A stretch of 64,000 nt of DNA from Bacteroides sp. (GCA_023666705.1 JAMPBO010000008.1:1-64000), one strand, 5' to 3'. Shown: positions 16,069 through 25,531, counted from the first letter of the stretch. Translations and numbers: made by a program. The notes: generated from the sequence alone by a model not told the origin.

Positions 16069-16271
16069 TCATAGTATGTATCAAGTCTTTTTCATGTGGT
16101 AAGCTTGTACCCCATCGCTTAACGCAAGACCCATTATATAATAGCGACTTCACAATGTCAACAACTTTTTTCAGAATTTTTCGTCGGTGTATTGATATCT
16201 TTTTTCTACTGATGTAGAATTGGTATGGTTCTTGGTATGCAGTAAATGATTTAACATAAAAGAGGTACACA

Positions 16272-17219
16272 ATGAGCAACTTTATTTTTAGCGTAAACGC
16301 AACAATACCAATATTTTTAATTATACTTTTAGGTTACATATTAAAGAGAATCCATTTTCTCACAGAAGAATTTGCTACAATCGCAAATAAATATGTATTT
16401 GTGGTTGCACTTCCTGCCATGCTGTTTCAGGATATTGCATTTTCTGATATATCCAAAAACATGAATCTTAAATTTTTTCTCTTTTGTTTTATAACTACCA
16501 TAACCATGTTCCTTTTCGTCTGGCTGATTGCCAAGCTGTTTATAAAGGACAAAACAAGGATAGGTGCATTTGCACAGGCATCTGCCAGAAGCAGTGCTGC
16601 TGTTTTGGGCGTTGCTTTTGTTGAAAACATAAGTGGAAATATAGGTTCTACCCCACTTATGATTGTTGCTTCCGTTCCATTTTTTAACATACTTTCTGTT
16701 ATTATACTCGTATGCAACGCAAATTCTGACGAGACTGTTAAAAGGGGAAAAATAAAAAATTCATTGGTGAATATTGCAAAAAATCCTATTATAATCGGAA
16801 TTTTGCTTGGACTTATTGTATCTTTCGTTAAACTCCCTATCCCTGCCATTGCTTCAAAGTCCATCGGTTATATTGCACGGACAGCAACCCCAATAGCATT
16901 AATTGCGGTCGGTGCCGGCTTTAATGTTGACGAGGCACTTGTATGTTTAAAGCCTGCACTTGCCTCCACATTTATCAAATTAATCGGTCTGCCGCTTATT
17001 TATCTGCCTATAGCCTATAAAATGGGGTTTGTAGACAGTGAAATGGTTGCCATCCTTGTCATGCTTGCATCACCTACAACAGTAAGCAGCTATGTTATGG
17101 CAAAAAGTATGGATAATGACGGCGTTCTCACCTCTAACGTCATTGTCCTTACCACCCTGCTATCCTCCATAACACTTACCCTGTGGGTGTTCATATTAAA
17201 AACATTGGGATGTATTTAG
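16272..17219 (+). CDS. AEC-family transporter
   Basis: A 315-residue integral membrane protein with about ten hydrophobic segments and the auxin-efflux-carrier (AEC) fold of two five-helix halves. The first half includes FLIILLGYILKRIHFLTEEF and the second RTATPIALIAVGAGFN and MLASPTTVSSYVMAKSM, both characteristic. Bacterial members move malate, malonate or other organic acids. A GAGG site precedes the ATG. It is divergent from the tRNA cluster and has no metabolic neighbour, so the substrate cannot be given. Confidence 0.88.
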   Translation: MSNFIFSVNATIPIFLIILLGYILKRIHFLTEEFATIANKYVFVVALPAMLFQDIAFSDISKNMNLKFFLFCFITTITMFLFVWLIAKLFIKDKTRIGAFAQASARSSAAVLGVAFVENISGNIGSTPLMIVASVPFFNILSVIILVCNANSDETVKRGKIKNSLVNIAKNPIIIGILLGLIVSFVKLPIPAIASKSIGYIARTATPIALIAVGAGFNVDEALVCLKPALASTFIKLIGLPLIYLPIAYKMGFVDSEMVAILVMLASPTTVSSYVMAKSMDNDGVLTSNVIVLTTLLSSITLTLWVFILKTLGCI

Positions 17220-17362
17220 CAAAAAGTTTATCCAAGTAAAAAACATTGCTGTTGTGTTTGTCATTGCAATAATATATAATGATGGCAAATATTTGGTAAT
17301 ACCCTGTTATCATTTTATCTAATATCCCATATATTATCAAATAATTTAATGACGGTAGACAT

Positions 17363-17386
17363 TTTTGACCCCAATTTTGACCCCAA
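17363..17386. repeat. Tandem 12-bp repeat TTTTGACCCCAA (x2)
   Basis: Two perfect adjacent copies of TTTTGACCCCAA lie about 105 bases from the 3' end of tRNA-Met. Repeats of this form resemble integrase arm-type sites, and tRNA 3' ends are common att sites, so this may be the scar of a lost integrated element. No integrase gene is present here. Confidence 0.35.
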
Positions 17387-17449
17387 TTATAACAATTTTA
17401 AATGGTTTAAAATAGGCTGAAACGACTATTTTTACTTAAAATAGCATTG

Positions 17450-17484
17450 AAAAAGCTTGAAAATGCAGTATTTTCAAGCTTTTT
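17450..17484. terminator. Strong bidirectional terminator
   Basis: A perfect 15-base stem around a GCAGT loop (AAAAGCTTGAAAAT with ATTTTCAAGCTTTT), with T-rich or A-rich flanks on both sides. It lies downstream of the tRNA-Met/Val pair (minus strand) and of the AEC gene (plus strand). Confidence 0.85.
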
Positions 17485-17490
17485 ACTTAA

Positions 17491-17564
17491 TAGCGGGAGG
17501 GGGATTTGAACCCTCGACACTACGGGTATGAACCGTATGCTCTAGCCAACTGAGCTATCCCGCC
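17491..17564 (-). tRNA. tRNA-Met (anticodon CAU)
   Basis: Anticodon loop TTCATAC within TACGG/CCGTA. Acceptor GGCGGGA with TCCCGCT (first pair G-U). The paired first base and the lack of three G-C pairs next to the anticodon point to elongator Met rather than initiator; Ile-lysidine type cannot be fully excluded. Confidence 0.9.
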
Positions 17565-17589
17565 ATATATCTGAAATTTAAAAGTAAAA

Positions 17590-17662
17590 TGGGACCTACA
17601 GGGCTCGAACCTGTGACCCTCTGCTTGTAAGGCAGATGCTCTCCCAGCTGAGCTAAGATCCC
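17590..17662 (-). tRNA. tRNA-Val (anticodon UAC)
   Basis: Acceptor GGGATCT/AGGTCCC, anticodon loop CTTACAA within TCTGC/GCAGA, T-arm GGTTCGAG. Probably co-transcribed with tRNA-Met, 25 bases downstream. Confidence 0.93.
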
Positions 17663-17734
17663 ATTTGGTTTTGACACCTTTGCCAGTATACTATTATAGT
17701 TAAAAAATGTCAAGTGATTTTTAAATTTTATTTA

Positions 17735-17788
17735 CTAAAAAACAAGCCATCTGAAATTTGACCAATCATCAAATGCCAAATGGCTTGT
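17735..17788 (-). terminator. Terminator for the 81-aa gene
   Basis: ACAAGCCAT (17742-17750) pairs with ATGGCTTGT (17780-17788), with further weaker pairing inside. On the minus strand the stem is followed by a T run, ending the transcript of the gene at 17819. Confidence 0.75.
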
Positions 17789-17818
17789 CCTAAGTAATCA
17801 TTTAACTTGGAACTGATT

Positions 17819-18064
17819 TTATGCTTCCTCAGTTCTTACGGACTCGTCAACCTCATCCTCATCAAAAAAGCTGTCATCAAAATCATCATCGAAATCATCA
17901 AAATCATCAAGGTAATCTGGTGTGAGATACTTGTAAACTGCAACACAGATTCCTACGATTATTGTGATTACACCAATAATAAGAGCAACTGACAAAAATG
18001 TGTTCTTTGCTTCTTCAACGCAATCATCTTCCTTAACGATTTTAACCTCATCATATTTTTTCAT
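17819..18064 (-). CDS. Small membrane protein with acidic tail
   Basis: An 81-residue protein: a charged N-terminus of about 22 residues, one transmembrane helix (about 23-44), then a tail made almost only of Asp, Glu and Phe (DYLDDFDDFDDDFDDSFFDEDE). A GGCGG site precedes the ATG and a terminator follows. It resembles the many DUF-less single-span proteins of Lachnospiraceae; no function is known. The acidic tail could bind cations or a basic partner. Confidence 0.65.
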   Translation of the reverse strand: MKKYDEVKIVKEDDCVEEAKNTFLSVALIIGVITIIVGICVAVYKYLTPDYLDDFDDFDDDFDDSFFDEDEVDESVRTEEA

Positions 18065-18148
18065 GCCTGCTACCGCCCTTTCTCTAATTTATAATGCAAG
18101 ATTATATCATAAGAAAACATTTTTTTCTACTGTTTGATTATATTTTAC

Positions 18149-20410
18149 TTATATTTTTTTCATTTTAACGAGTGATAAAAACATTCTCTTTTCTCCGACA
18201 CGCTCAAAATCAACCACAAGCTCCTTGTCGCTGCCTGCCGGAGCAACAGACTTCACAATTCCCTTGCCAAATTTTATATGTTTTACTGTGTCTCCCGGCT
18301 CATAATTATCCATCGCCATCGCACCCATAGGAAATGACTTGCCAAAGCCCGGATTTGCCGCCGGGTCATTCTTTGCCTTTGTGTACGGATTATTTTTGGA
18401 ATAATCATTTTGTACCATCTTCGGTCTGCCATATCCCACATTGGAAAATGGTTTCGGCTTACTAAATACGCTTTCCTCCACCTCAAGATAATGCTTCGGA
18501 ATTTCCTTTATAAATCTTGACGTATCACTTAAACAGGTAGTACCTCTGACCATACGCTGACCTGCTGCTGACAGATAAAGCTTTTCCATTGCCCTCGTAA
18601 TCCCGACATAGCAAAGCCTCCGCTCCTCCTCCAATGCATCAGGGTCCTCAGAGTCAAGGGACATGTTGCTCGGGAACAGACCTTCCTCCATACCGCCGAT
18701 AAACACATACGGAAATTCCAGTCCCTTTGCACTGTGAAGGGTCATCAGGGTAACCTTGCTGCAATCATCCTCCCCATCAACTGCATCAGGGTCTGCAACC
18801 AGTGCAATGTCCTCCAGAAGTCCTGTAAGAGTTGCTTCTTCCCCATTATCCTGCTGCTCCTGCTCATAAATTACCACCTTATTTTTAAGCTCATTTATAT
18901 TTTCAATTCTTGCCCTTGCTTCATCGGTTCCCTCAGCATTAAGCTCCATGACATATTCTGTTTTTTCGATGACATCATCAAATATTTCCGCCAAAAAAGA
19001 ACCATCCTGTGTCTTTTCCCTAACGCTTTCCATCATGTCCGTAAATTTCTTTATTTTCTCAGAGGAACGTGCCATTCCCGGCACCTCCTCAATATCGAGA
19101 AGTGCATCATAAAGGCTCATATCATTATCTGATGCAAAGTCTGAAATTTTGGTAACCGTAGTGTCCCCGATGCCGCGTCTTGGAACATTGATAATCCTTT
19201 TTATGGCGTTTGTATCACTGGGATTTGCCAAAACCTTTAAATAGCTTACAATATCCCTTATTTCCTTGCGTGCATAAAAGTTTGTTCCGCCAACCAGCTT
19301 ATAAGGCACATTTTCATAAATAAGCTTTTCCTCAAACACCCTTGACTGGGCATTTGTCCGGTAAAGTATTGCGATGTTGTCCAAGTCCACACCCGTCCGC
19401 TTTATCTGCTTAATCTTAGATACGATACCCTCCGCCTCTTTATATTCGTCCGTGTACTTGTGAAAAGATATTTTTTCCCCGTCTTCCTTATCCGTCCAGA
19501 GGGTCTTATCCTTTCTGCCCTCATTGTTGGCAATGACCGCATTGGCAGTATTTAAGATATTTCCTGTCGAACGGTAATTTTGCTCCAGCTTTACCACCTT
19601 CGCCTCAGGATATTCCTCCTCAAAGTTCAGTATGTTGTAAATGTTTGCACCACGGAATTTATAGATACTCTGGTCATCATCACCTACCACACATAAATTT
19701 CTGTACTTTGCCGCAAGCTGTTTTACAATCAAAAACTGGGTGTGGTTTGTATCCTGGTACTCATCAACCATTATGTACTTAAACCGTTCCTGATATTCAG
19801 CAAGGACATCAGGATTTGTCTCAAATAAAAAAATGGTCTGGTAAATCAGATCATCGAAATCCAAGGCATTACTTAATTTTAAACGTCTTTGATATTCTCT
19901 GTAAATATTGGCAATTTGCTGTTCCCGAAAGCTTGTTGCATTTGCCTTCTCATAATCGTCAGGCGACATGTACTGTTCCTTCGCCTTGGATATGGCGGCA
20001 ATCATTGCCCGTTCAGGATAAAGCTTAGGGTCAAGATTTAAATACTTGACTGCCTCTTTGATAACAACCTTTTGCTCATCTGTATCATAAATACTGAAAT
20101 CTTTTGTACCCCCGATACATTCAATATGCTTTCTGAGTATTCTCACGCACATGGAATGGAATGTACTAATCCATACTCCTTCTGCGTGTTCTTTTACTAT
20201 TTTATCTACCCGCTCCCGCATCTCTTTTGCAGCTTTATTGGTAAATGTAATTGCCAATATATTATAAGGATTCACATGTAGTTCTTCCATTAAGTATGCG
20301 ATTCTGTGAGTAATTACGCGGGTCTTCCCGCTTCCTGCACCTGCAAGAATAAGCAGAGGCCCGTCGGTATAGCAACAGGCCTCTGACTGCTTATCGTTTA
20401 ACCCTATCAA
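18149..20410 (-). CDS. pcrA: UvrD/PcrA-type ATP-dependent DNA helicase
   Basis: A 753-residue superfamily 1A helicase, the usual PcrA length. Walker A AGAGSGKT is at residues 23-30, motif II is VDEYQDTN, motif III has GDDDQSIYKFRGA, motif IV QNYRST, and motif V/VI segments include TLMTLHSAKGLEFPYVF and EEERRLCYVGITRA. The C-terminus (YEPGDTVKHIKFGKGIVKSV) is the Tudor-like RNA-polymerase-binding domain of PcrA. It unwinds 3'-5' in repair and removes replication-transcription conflicts. The frame starts with TTG directly after the pspA stop codon, with only a weak SD. Confidence 0.95.
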   Translation of the reverse strand: MIGLNDKQSEACCYTDGPLLILAGAGSGKTRVITHRIAYLMEELHVNPYNILAITFTNKAAKEMRERVDKIVKEHAEGVWISTFHSMCVRILRKHIECIGGTKDFSIYDTDEQKVVIKEAVKYLNLDPKLYPERAMIAAISKAKEQYMSPDDYEKANATSFREQQIANIYREYQRRLKLSNALDFDDLIYQTIFLFETNPDVLAEYQERFKYIMVDEYQDTNHTQFLIVKQLAAKYRNLCVVGDDDQSIYKFRGANIYNILNFEEEYPEAKVVKLEQNYRSTGNILNTANAVIANNEGRKDKTLWTDKEDGEKISFHKYTDEYKEAEGIVSKIKQIKRTGVDLDNIAILYRTNAQSRVFEEKLIYENVPYKLVGGTNFYARKEIRDIVSYLKVLANPSDTNAIKRIINVPRRGIGDTTVTKISDFASDNDMSLYDALLDIEEVPGMARSSEKIKKFTDMMESVREKTQDGSFLAEIFDDVIEKTEYVMELNAEGTDEARARIENINELKNKVVIYEQEQQDNGEEATLTGLLEDIALVADPDAVDGEDDCSKVTLMTLHSAKGLEFPYVFIGGMEEGLFPSNMSLDSEDPDALEEERRLCYVGITRAMEKLYLSAAGQRMVRGTTCLSDTSRFIKEIPKHYLEVEESVFSKPKPFSNVGYGRPKMVQNDYSKNNPYTKAKNDPAANPGFGKSFPMGAMAMDNYEPGDTVKHIKFGKGIVKSVAPAGSDKELVVDFERVGEKRMFLSLVKMKKI

Positions 20411-21094
20411 TTATTTAAGTCCCATCTGTGACTTAAGAGCTTCTAACTCATCCTGCACAGATACATCGGCTACGGAATCATACTTAGCTGCTAAAGAATC
20501 AACTCCGCTCTCCTCAGTAGAAAGATTAAGCTCTGACATTGCATTTGACTTATCGAGCATACTATTTGCTTTTGCTTCCATTCGCTCAAATGCACTTATG
20601 CTGCTGGACGAATCCGTTATGGAAGAATTCAGCTTATTCAGTCTGTCCTGCGTCTTTGCAACCTTCATTTTCGCCTTGATTGCATCACGTCTCGTATTGA
20701 GCTGATTGATGTCATTTACAAGCTTGTCGTGCATCTGCCGCATCTTAACTGCATTTGCAGATGCCACATCATATGTCTGCTGGAGACTTGCCTGCTTTGC
20801 AGTAAGCTGATTTTTCTGTGAGAGGAACTTCATTGCGTCCTCTTCATTGCCTGCAAGAAGTGCCTTTTCGGCATAAGACTGCATCTTTGCGATTTCCTTG
20901 TTGCACTCATCAAGCTCTCTCTTGCATCTCTGCTCGTCAGCCATAACGGCTGCCGTTTCTTCCTTAACCTTACCTAAATCCTTTGTAAGATTTCTCATTG
21001 TCTGATCAATCATCTTCTCAGGGTCCTCTGCCTTATCAAGAAGTGCATTGATATTTGCTGACATAATGTCCTTAAATCTACTGATAATACCCAT
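20411..21094 (-). CDS. pspA: PspA/IM30-family membrane-stress protein
   Basis: A 227-residue, almost entirely alpha-helical protein with the PspA signature start (MGIISRFKDIMSANINALLDKAEDPEKMIDQTMRNL), long coiled coils, and the AFERMEAKANSMLDKS segment near residue 170. PspA/Vipp1 proteins form ESCRT-III-like assemblies that repair or guard the cytoplasmic membrane. AGGAGG precedes the start. The next gene, pcrA, begins on the base after its stop, so they share a transcript; a functional reason for that pairing is unclear. Confidence 0.92.
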   Translation of the reverse strand: MGIISRFKDIMSANINALLDKAEDPEKMIDQTMRNLTKDLGKVKEETAAVMADEQRCKRELDECNKEIAKMQSYAEKALLAGNEEDAMKFLSQKNQLTAKQASLQQTYDVASANAVKMRQMHDKLVNDINQLNTRRDAIKAKMKVAKTQDRLNKLNSSITDSSSSISAFERMEAKANSMLDKSNAMSELNLSTEESGVDSLAAKYDSVADVSVQDELEALKSQMGLK

Positions 21095-21231
21095 AACACT
21101 ATTTACCTCCTAAAGTAAAGTTTAATTAAATTATAACGAATGGTTGTCAGTTAATCAACATAAGTTTTTATTTATTTTTTAAATTCAATGTCACTATCGT
21201 TTATATTTTGAACGATAATGACGTCAGACTG

Positions 21232-21936
21232 TTATTTTCCCTGCATACGTGCAAGAACTTCCTTATATGTCTCTATCAAATCACCAATATCCTGTCTGAA
21301 TACATCCTTGTCGTACTTCTGGTTTGTGTCAACATCCCAGAGTCGGCATGAATCCGGTGATATTTCGTCTGCAAGAAGAATTTCCCCTGACTCTGTTTTT
21401 CCAAACTCAATCTTGAAATCAACCAGCTTTAAGTTAAACTTCAGGAAAAACTCCTTAAGCAGCCCATTTATCTTAAGTGTTGTCTCCTTGATGTATGCAT
21501 ATTCCTCACGGTTACAAAGCTTGAGTGCCACTGCATGGTCCTCATTAATCAGCGGGTCACCGTACTCATCATTTTTGTAGCTTATCTCAAATATTGGCTC
21601 GTCAAGTACAATACCCTCAGGAGCACCAAGTCTCTTACAAAAAGAGCCTGTCGTGATGTTTCTGATAATAACCTCCAGTGGAAATATGGATACCTTTTTC
21701 ACACGAATATCTCTCTCATTTATCTTTTCAATCATATGAGTTTTGATTCCTGCTTCCTCAAGCATATCAAAAATGATACAGGATATCGTATTGTTGAGCA
21801 CGCCCTTACCCTCAAATTGGTCATGCTTCACACCGTTTCCTGCCGTTGCATCATCCTTGTAATGAATAAGGTATTCATCCGCCTTTTCCGTCTCGTATAC
21901 CTGCTTTGCTTTTCCTTCATAAAGTAATTTAGCCAT
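21232..21936 (-). CDS. purC: SAICAR synthetase
   Basis: A 234-residue phosphoribosylaminoimidazole-succinocarboxamide synthase, the usual bacterial length. It ligates CAIR and aspartate using ATP, the step after PurE in purine synthesis. Conserved segments include LLYEGKAKQVYET at the start (ATP-binding strand), KDDATAGNG, RNITTGSFCKRLG and LVDFKIEFGKTESGEILLADEISPDSCRLWD. An AGGAG site precedes the ATG. The 100-base gap from purE contains a hairpin element (21956-22036). Confidence 0.96.
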   Translation of the reverse strand: MAKLLYEGKAKQVYETEKADEYLIHYKDDATAGNGVKHDQFEGKGVLNNTISCIIFDMLEEAGIKTHMIEKINERDIRVKKVSIFPLEVIIRNITTGSFCKRLGAPEGIVLDEPIFEISYKNDEYGDPLINEDHAVALKLCNREEYAYIKETTLKINGLLKEFFLKFNLKLVDFKIEFGKTESGEILLADEISPDSCRLWDVDTNQKYDKDVFRQDIGDLIETYKEVLARMQGK

Positions 21937-21955
21937 CTTTGTCTATCTCCTTTCA

Positions 21956-22036
21956 TTGAACATCACCGCATTTAAAATTTGGCTTCGCCAAAGCGGTGAC
22001 GCTACATATCAAGTTTTCATAGAAAACTTGATACAA
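21956..22036 (-). repeat. Intergenic hairpin element, copy A (purE-purC gap)
   Basis: The minus strand of this gap contains an 11-bp stem ATCAAGTTTTC/GAAAACTTGAT (22008-22032), a smaller hairpin TTTGGC/GCCAAA (21978-21992), and then TGATGTTCAA immediately before the purC SD. A similar layout lies at 42734-42802 upstream of a GGDEF/EAL gene, and the TGATGTTCAA end recurs at 25920 and 53712. Confidence 0.45.
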
Positions 22037-22525
22037 CTAATTATATTTTGCCATTACTTCTTCATTTGCCTTTAATGCGGCAGCTTCCATTTCTTTTCTT
22101 TCATCAATAAGCCTTTGCTTTAGCCCAGGATTACCGTTCGCCATAATCTGCAGTGCAAGATGTGCCGCATTTTTGCTCCCATTGATTGCAACCGTTGCAA
22201 CCGGTATTCCCGGCGGCATCTGGACAATTGATAGCAGTGCATCCATTCCATCAAGCACCGAGCCTGAAATAGGAACACCTATCACAGGTATCACCGTCTG
22301 GGAAGCCACTACCCCCGGAAGTGCAGCCGCCATTCCTGCAGCAGCTATAATAACCTCTGTTTTGTTCTCATTTGCCTCTTTGATGAATGTAGCCAAGCCC
22401 TCATGTGCCCTGTGGGCGGAAAGACATCTCACATCAACCGTTACCCCATGGTCCTTTAATATTTGTACGGCAGGCTCAACCTTTGGCAAATCGCTTGTTG
22501 AACCCATTATAATCGCTGTTCTCAT
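22037..22525 (-). CDS. purE: N5-CAIR mutase
   Basis: A 162-residue class I PurE with the family start (MRTAIIMGSTSDLPKV), the SAHRAHEGL loop holding the catalytic histidine, the AAAGMAAALPGVVAS block, and PPGIPVATVAINGSKNAAHLA. It converts N5-carboxyaminoimidazole ribonucleotide to CAIR. No purK is seen nearby. It begins 16 bases after the stop of the formate/nitrite channel gene and has an AGGAGAG site, so all three genes (channel, purE, purC) are probably one operon. Confidence 0.96.
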   Translation of the reverse strand: MRTAIIMGSTSDLPKVEPAVQILKDHGVTVDVRCLSAHRAHEGLATFIKEANENKTEVIIAAAGMAAALPGVVASQTVIPVIGVPISGSVLDGMDALLSIVQMPPGIPVATVAINGSKNAAHLALQIMANGNPGLKQRLIDERKEMEAAALKANEEVMAKYN

Positions 22526-22541
22526 ATGTTCTCTCCTTACT

Positions 22542-23375
22542 CTAATCTTGTATTTCGCGTTTATTCACTATGTAAAGAGGAATTGCCACAAACAACATTC
22601 CCCCCACCATATTTCCAAGTGTTACAGGAAGAAGATTATCTATAAAAAATCCTCCTATTGTCATGGAATCAAGCTGTGCTGCTGTCATTCCTGCCTGCAC
22701 CGCCGCATCGTAATAGGCATCACTTGTCTTTGCCAGAATACCTGCTGGAATATAATACATATTGGCAACGCAGTGCTCATAGCCTGCAATCACAAATGCC
22801 CAGATGCAGAAGAAAATTCCCCATATTTTACCCATGATACTTTCTGACGCCCCTGCAAACAGCACGGCAAGGCATACAAGTATATTACACATAATGCCTG
22901 AACAAAAGCACTTCAAAAATCCCAAATTCATTTTGGAATAAGCGGTTTTTATCGCCGCAGCCGCCAGTGCCCCGTTCCCGAAATCAAGCTGTCCGCTTTG
23001 ATTTACAAGAAAAACTACGATAAGCGAACCGAGCAGATTACTCACAAATACGACAAGTAAAACCCGAAGCATTGACATAAGCTTAATTTTCTTGTCAATC
23101 ACACCGAAAATCATCAGGTTATCTCCCGTAAAAAGCTCTGCACCAACAATTACCACAAGCATCAGCCCCACAGGGAATATAATGCCTGCCAACGTCTTTG
23201 CAACTCCTGTATTTGCGATTCCATATGTAGCGGCACTACTGCTTGAAGCACCTATGGCGATAAAAACACCTGCCAAAATTCCTAAAATAATAAGCCTGCC
23301 AGGTGATGCTTTGGTCTTTGCCTCATACGCTGCCATATTTCCTTTGATAACAGCTGACATTTTCTTTGCACCCAT
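22542..23375 (-). CDS. Formate/nitrite transporter (FNT family)
   Basis: A 277-residue pentameric channel subunit with six hydrophobic segments. Family motifs are visible: a SPGRLIILGILAGVFIAIGA first helix, VIVGAELFTGDN, a GIMCNILVCLAV re-entrant region, and IAGYEHCVANMYYIPAGI with the conserved central histidine. FNT proteins carry formate, nitrite or hydrosulfide. The gene lies directly before purE and purC; since purine synthesis consumes formyl units, formate is the more likely substrate, but that is inferred from context only. Confidence 0.92.
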   Translation of the reverse strand: MGAKKMSAVIKGNMAAYEAKTKASPGRLIILGILAGVFIAIGASSSSAATYGIANTGVAKTLAGIIFPVGLMLVVIVGAELFTGDNLMIFGVIDKKIKLMSMLRVLLVVFVSNLLGSLIVVFLVNQSGQLDFGNGALAAAAIKTAYSKMNLGFLKCFCSGIMCNILVCLAVLFAGASESIMGKIWGIFFCIWAFVIAGYEHCVANMYYIPAGILAKTSDAYYDAAVQAGMTAAQLDSMTIGGFFIDNLLPVTLGNMVGGMLFVAIPLYIVNKREIQD

Positions 23376-23443
23376 CTTACTGTTTCCTCCGTATCATCGT
23401 AATTTATACTCAATTATATAATAGGTTTTCCTGTTTGAAAACC

Positions 23444-25531
23444 CTAATTATTACCGAACGGCTGATTTAACTCGTCCGTTCCTGCAAGAACAAAACGTCC
23501 GTCCAAAATAACCGGCACCCTGCTTCCGTCCTCATGGACACTGTAAATTCCGCCTATTTCCTCATAGGGTATTGTAATGTCCGTGTGGCAGTTAAAATAT
23601 GCCTGTTCCCTCTGCTTGCTGTCCTCACTGTTCCTTAAGCTGGAACACTCATTATCCCTTGCAATGATTTCCTTGCCGTCAGGATTATAAACGGCACTGT
23701 CCTCACTATAGCTGTAGCATGTATCTCCCACCGCAAAATGCGGTCCCATCTTCTCAACGATGAGAATTGGAAGCTTATATAATATATCATATTTATGTGC
23801 CATGACGTAAGCGGTTGTATTGGTTCCGATGGCAAATTCCCCTATCGGAAGCGTATCATGGTTAAACATGAGATTTTCCTTGATAAATGCCTGATTTTCT
23901 GCTTCGTCTTCAAAGTTATCACAGGTATACTGTTTTATTTTCCCATCCTCAAATTCAATTTTTAAATTATTGAATTTAAGCTCATTTAAATAAACCTGAC
24001 TTACATTTAAGGTTCCGTTTGTGCCTGAAAGCACAGGTGATGTAAACACCTCACCCAAAGGAATATTCACATCTGCAAGACAATTTTCAAATTTTGTCTC
24101 CTTTTGGGGGTCACAAATTTCATGCAGCATCACCTTAATATCCGTCTGGTTGTCACCCCTGCCAAGCACATGAACATACTCTGCCCTGTCAAGCTCATCA
24201 ATAATACTTTGCTGAATTTTTTTGTACAGCTCATTATCTAAGGTATTTACCTTTACAATCTCTTCAAATATTTCCTCGAATTTCTCCCCTATCTCCGGTA
24301 TCGGATAAGCTATGATGGTATAACTATATTTATCCCTTGGCATATACCGGTTTGACAGCTCGACCGACTTGGAGGAATACCAACGGGAGATTTCCTTTTG
24401 CTTTTCATCCAGCTTGTTTACCGTATCTTTTATGGATGGTTGAAACGGATTTTCCCCGAAGGTTTCTATGACGGCAGGTCCTGCATAAACAGCCGCCAAA
24501 TCCTTATATTTTTCATAGGTTTCCTCAATAACCTCAAGCTTTCTTTTTGCAAATGCCTTATCCAGAAACAGTGCCTCATCCATGCGATGGTCATAGTCAT
24601 ACTGCTTATTTGCAGGCGTTGCCACATAGCCAACCCGCAAGGTCTGTTTCCTGTTTATGCGGCTTGCAGCATACCGGAATATAACAGGGGAAAGCCCCTT
24701 TTCACGAAACAGCTCAATGGCATACTTTACCATCCTTTCCTGCCCGATTGAATATCTTATGTTGACCGTTTTTTTCGGTTCAAGGTCTATTCCCATCACC
24801 TCAAAGCCCTTGATAAAACCACAGACATAAGTAGCCGCCATTTCCTGCACCTGTTCCTCAGAAAGTTGGTTTAAAAAGGTTGCGGTTTTTATTTCATTTT
24901 CACCGATATATTCACCATACAAATACAGATATTTGATATCACCAAAATCACTGTTCATAATGATATCCGTTGCAAATGTAAAAGAGCTGTCCATGGTCTC
25001 CCGTGTCCTTTGCTCAACCATCACATCTGCATAATCATACATGTGGTAATAAATTGCTTCCCGTATATATTTTTCCCCAGGACATTCTGCCCCTTGCGAA
25101 AACATACCATATATCTGCAAAAACAGCTCCATTACCGCAACAAATTCCTGAAGCTTATTCTCATACACGCAGACGATACATGCCCTGATTTCTGAATACA
25201 AAAAGGACATGACCTTTCCATATTCTTCACCCAGCCTTGCCGCTGCATAATCAGGATTTCCGTAGCTTACATCATAATTTTGCGGCAAAATATCCTCATA
25301 CAGCTTCGTATTAATTTCACGCAACATGTCCGCATCAAGATCCTGCTTATCAATTTGGTATACATCATACAAATAGAGAATAAAAGCCGAAACCTGATTG
25401 AAATATTGTTTTATTTCTTTCAAAAAAATCTGTTTGTCTTTGTCGAATGAATCATACTCCCATTCCTCGTCCTCAATCCCACCCAGCCGCTCTATGGCAA
25501 GCATGATTCTCTCCCATATATCTTCCATCAT
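23444..25531 (-). CDS. Aminopeptidase, M29-like C-terminal domain
   Basis: A 695-residue protein. The second half resembles thermophilic M29 aminopeptidases: GRGDNQTDIKVML, GEVFTSPVLSGTNGTLNV, the GEFAIGTNTTAYVM block, the metal-ligand run GPHFAVGDTCYSYSED, and HTDITIPYEEIG near the end. The first half (about 330 residues) is an extra helical region specific to this Clostridia group. The start at 25531 follows AGGAAGG; an upstream in-frame ATG at 25570 has no SD. It probably trims peptides in the cytoplasm. Confidence 0.75.
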   Translation of the reverse strand: MMEDIWERIMLAIERLGGIEDEEWEYDSFDKDKQIFLKEIKQYFNQVSAFILYLYDVYQIDKQDLDADMLREINTKLYEDILPQNYDVSYGNPDYAAARLGEEYGKVMSFLYSEIRACIVCVYENKLQEFVAVMELFLQIYGMFSQGAECPGEKYIREAIYYHMYDYADVMVEQRTRETMDSSFTFATDIIMNSDFGDIKYLYLYGEYIGENEIKTATFLNQLSEEQVQEMAATYVCGFIKGFEVMGIDLEPKKTVNIRYSIGQERMVKYAIELFREKGLSPVIFRYAASRINRKQTLRVGYVATPANKQYDYDHRMDEALFLDKAFAKRKLEVIEETYEKYKDLAAVYAGPAVIETFGENPFQPSIKDTVNKLDEKQKEISRWYSSKSVELSNRYMPRDKYSYTIIAYPIPEIGEKFEEIFEEIVKVNTLDNELYKKIQQSIIDELDRAEYVHVLGRGDNQTDIKVMLHEICDPQKETKFENCLADVNIPLGEVFTSPVLSGTNGTLNVSQVYLNELKFNNLKIEFEDGKIKQYTCDNFEDEAENQAFIKENLMFNHDTLPIGEFAIGTNTTAYVMAHKYDILYKLPILIVEKMGPHFAVGDTCYSYSEDSAVYNPDGKEIIARDNECSSLRNSEDSKQREQAYFNCHTDITIPYEEIGGIYSVHEDGSRVPVILDGRFVLAGTDELNQPFGNN

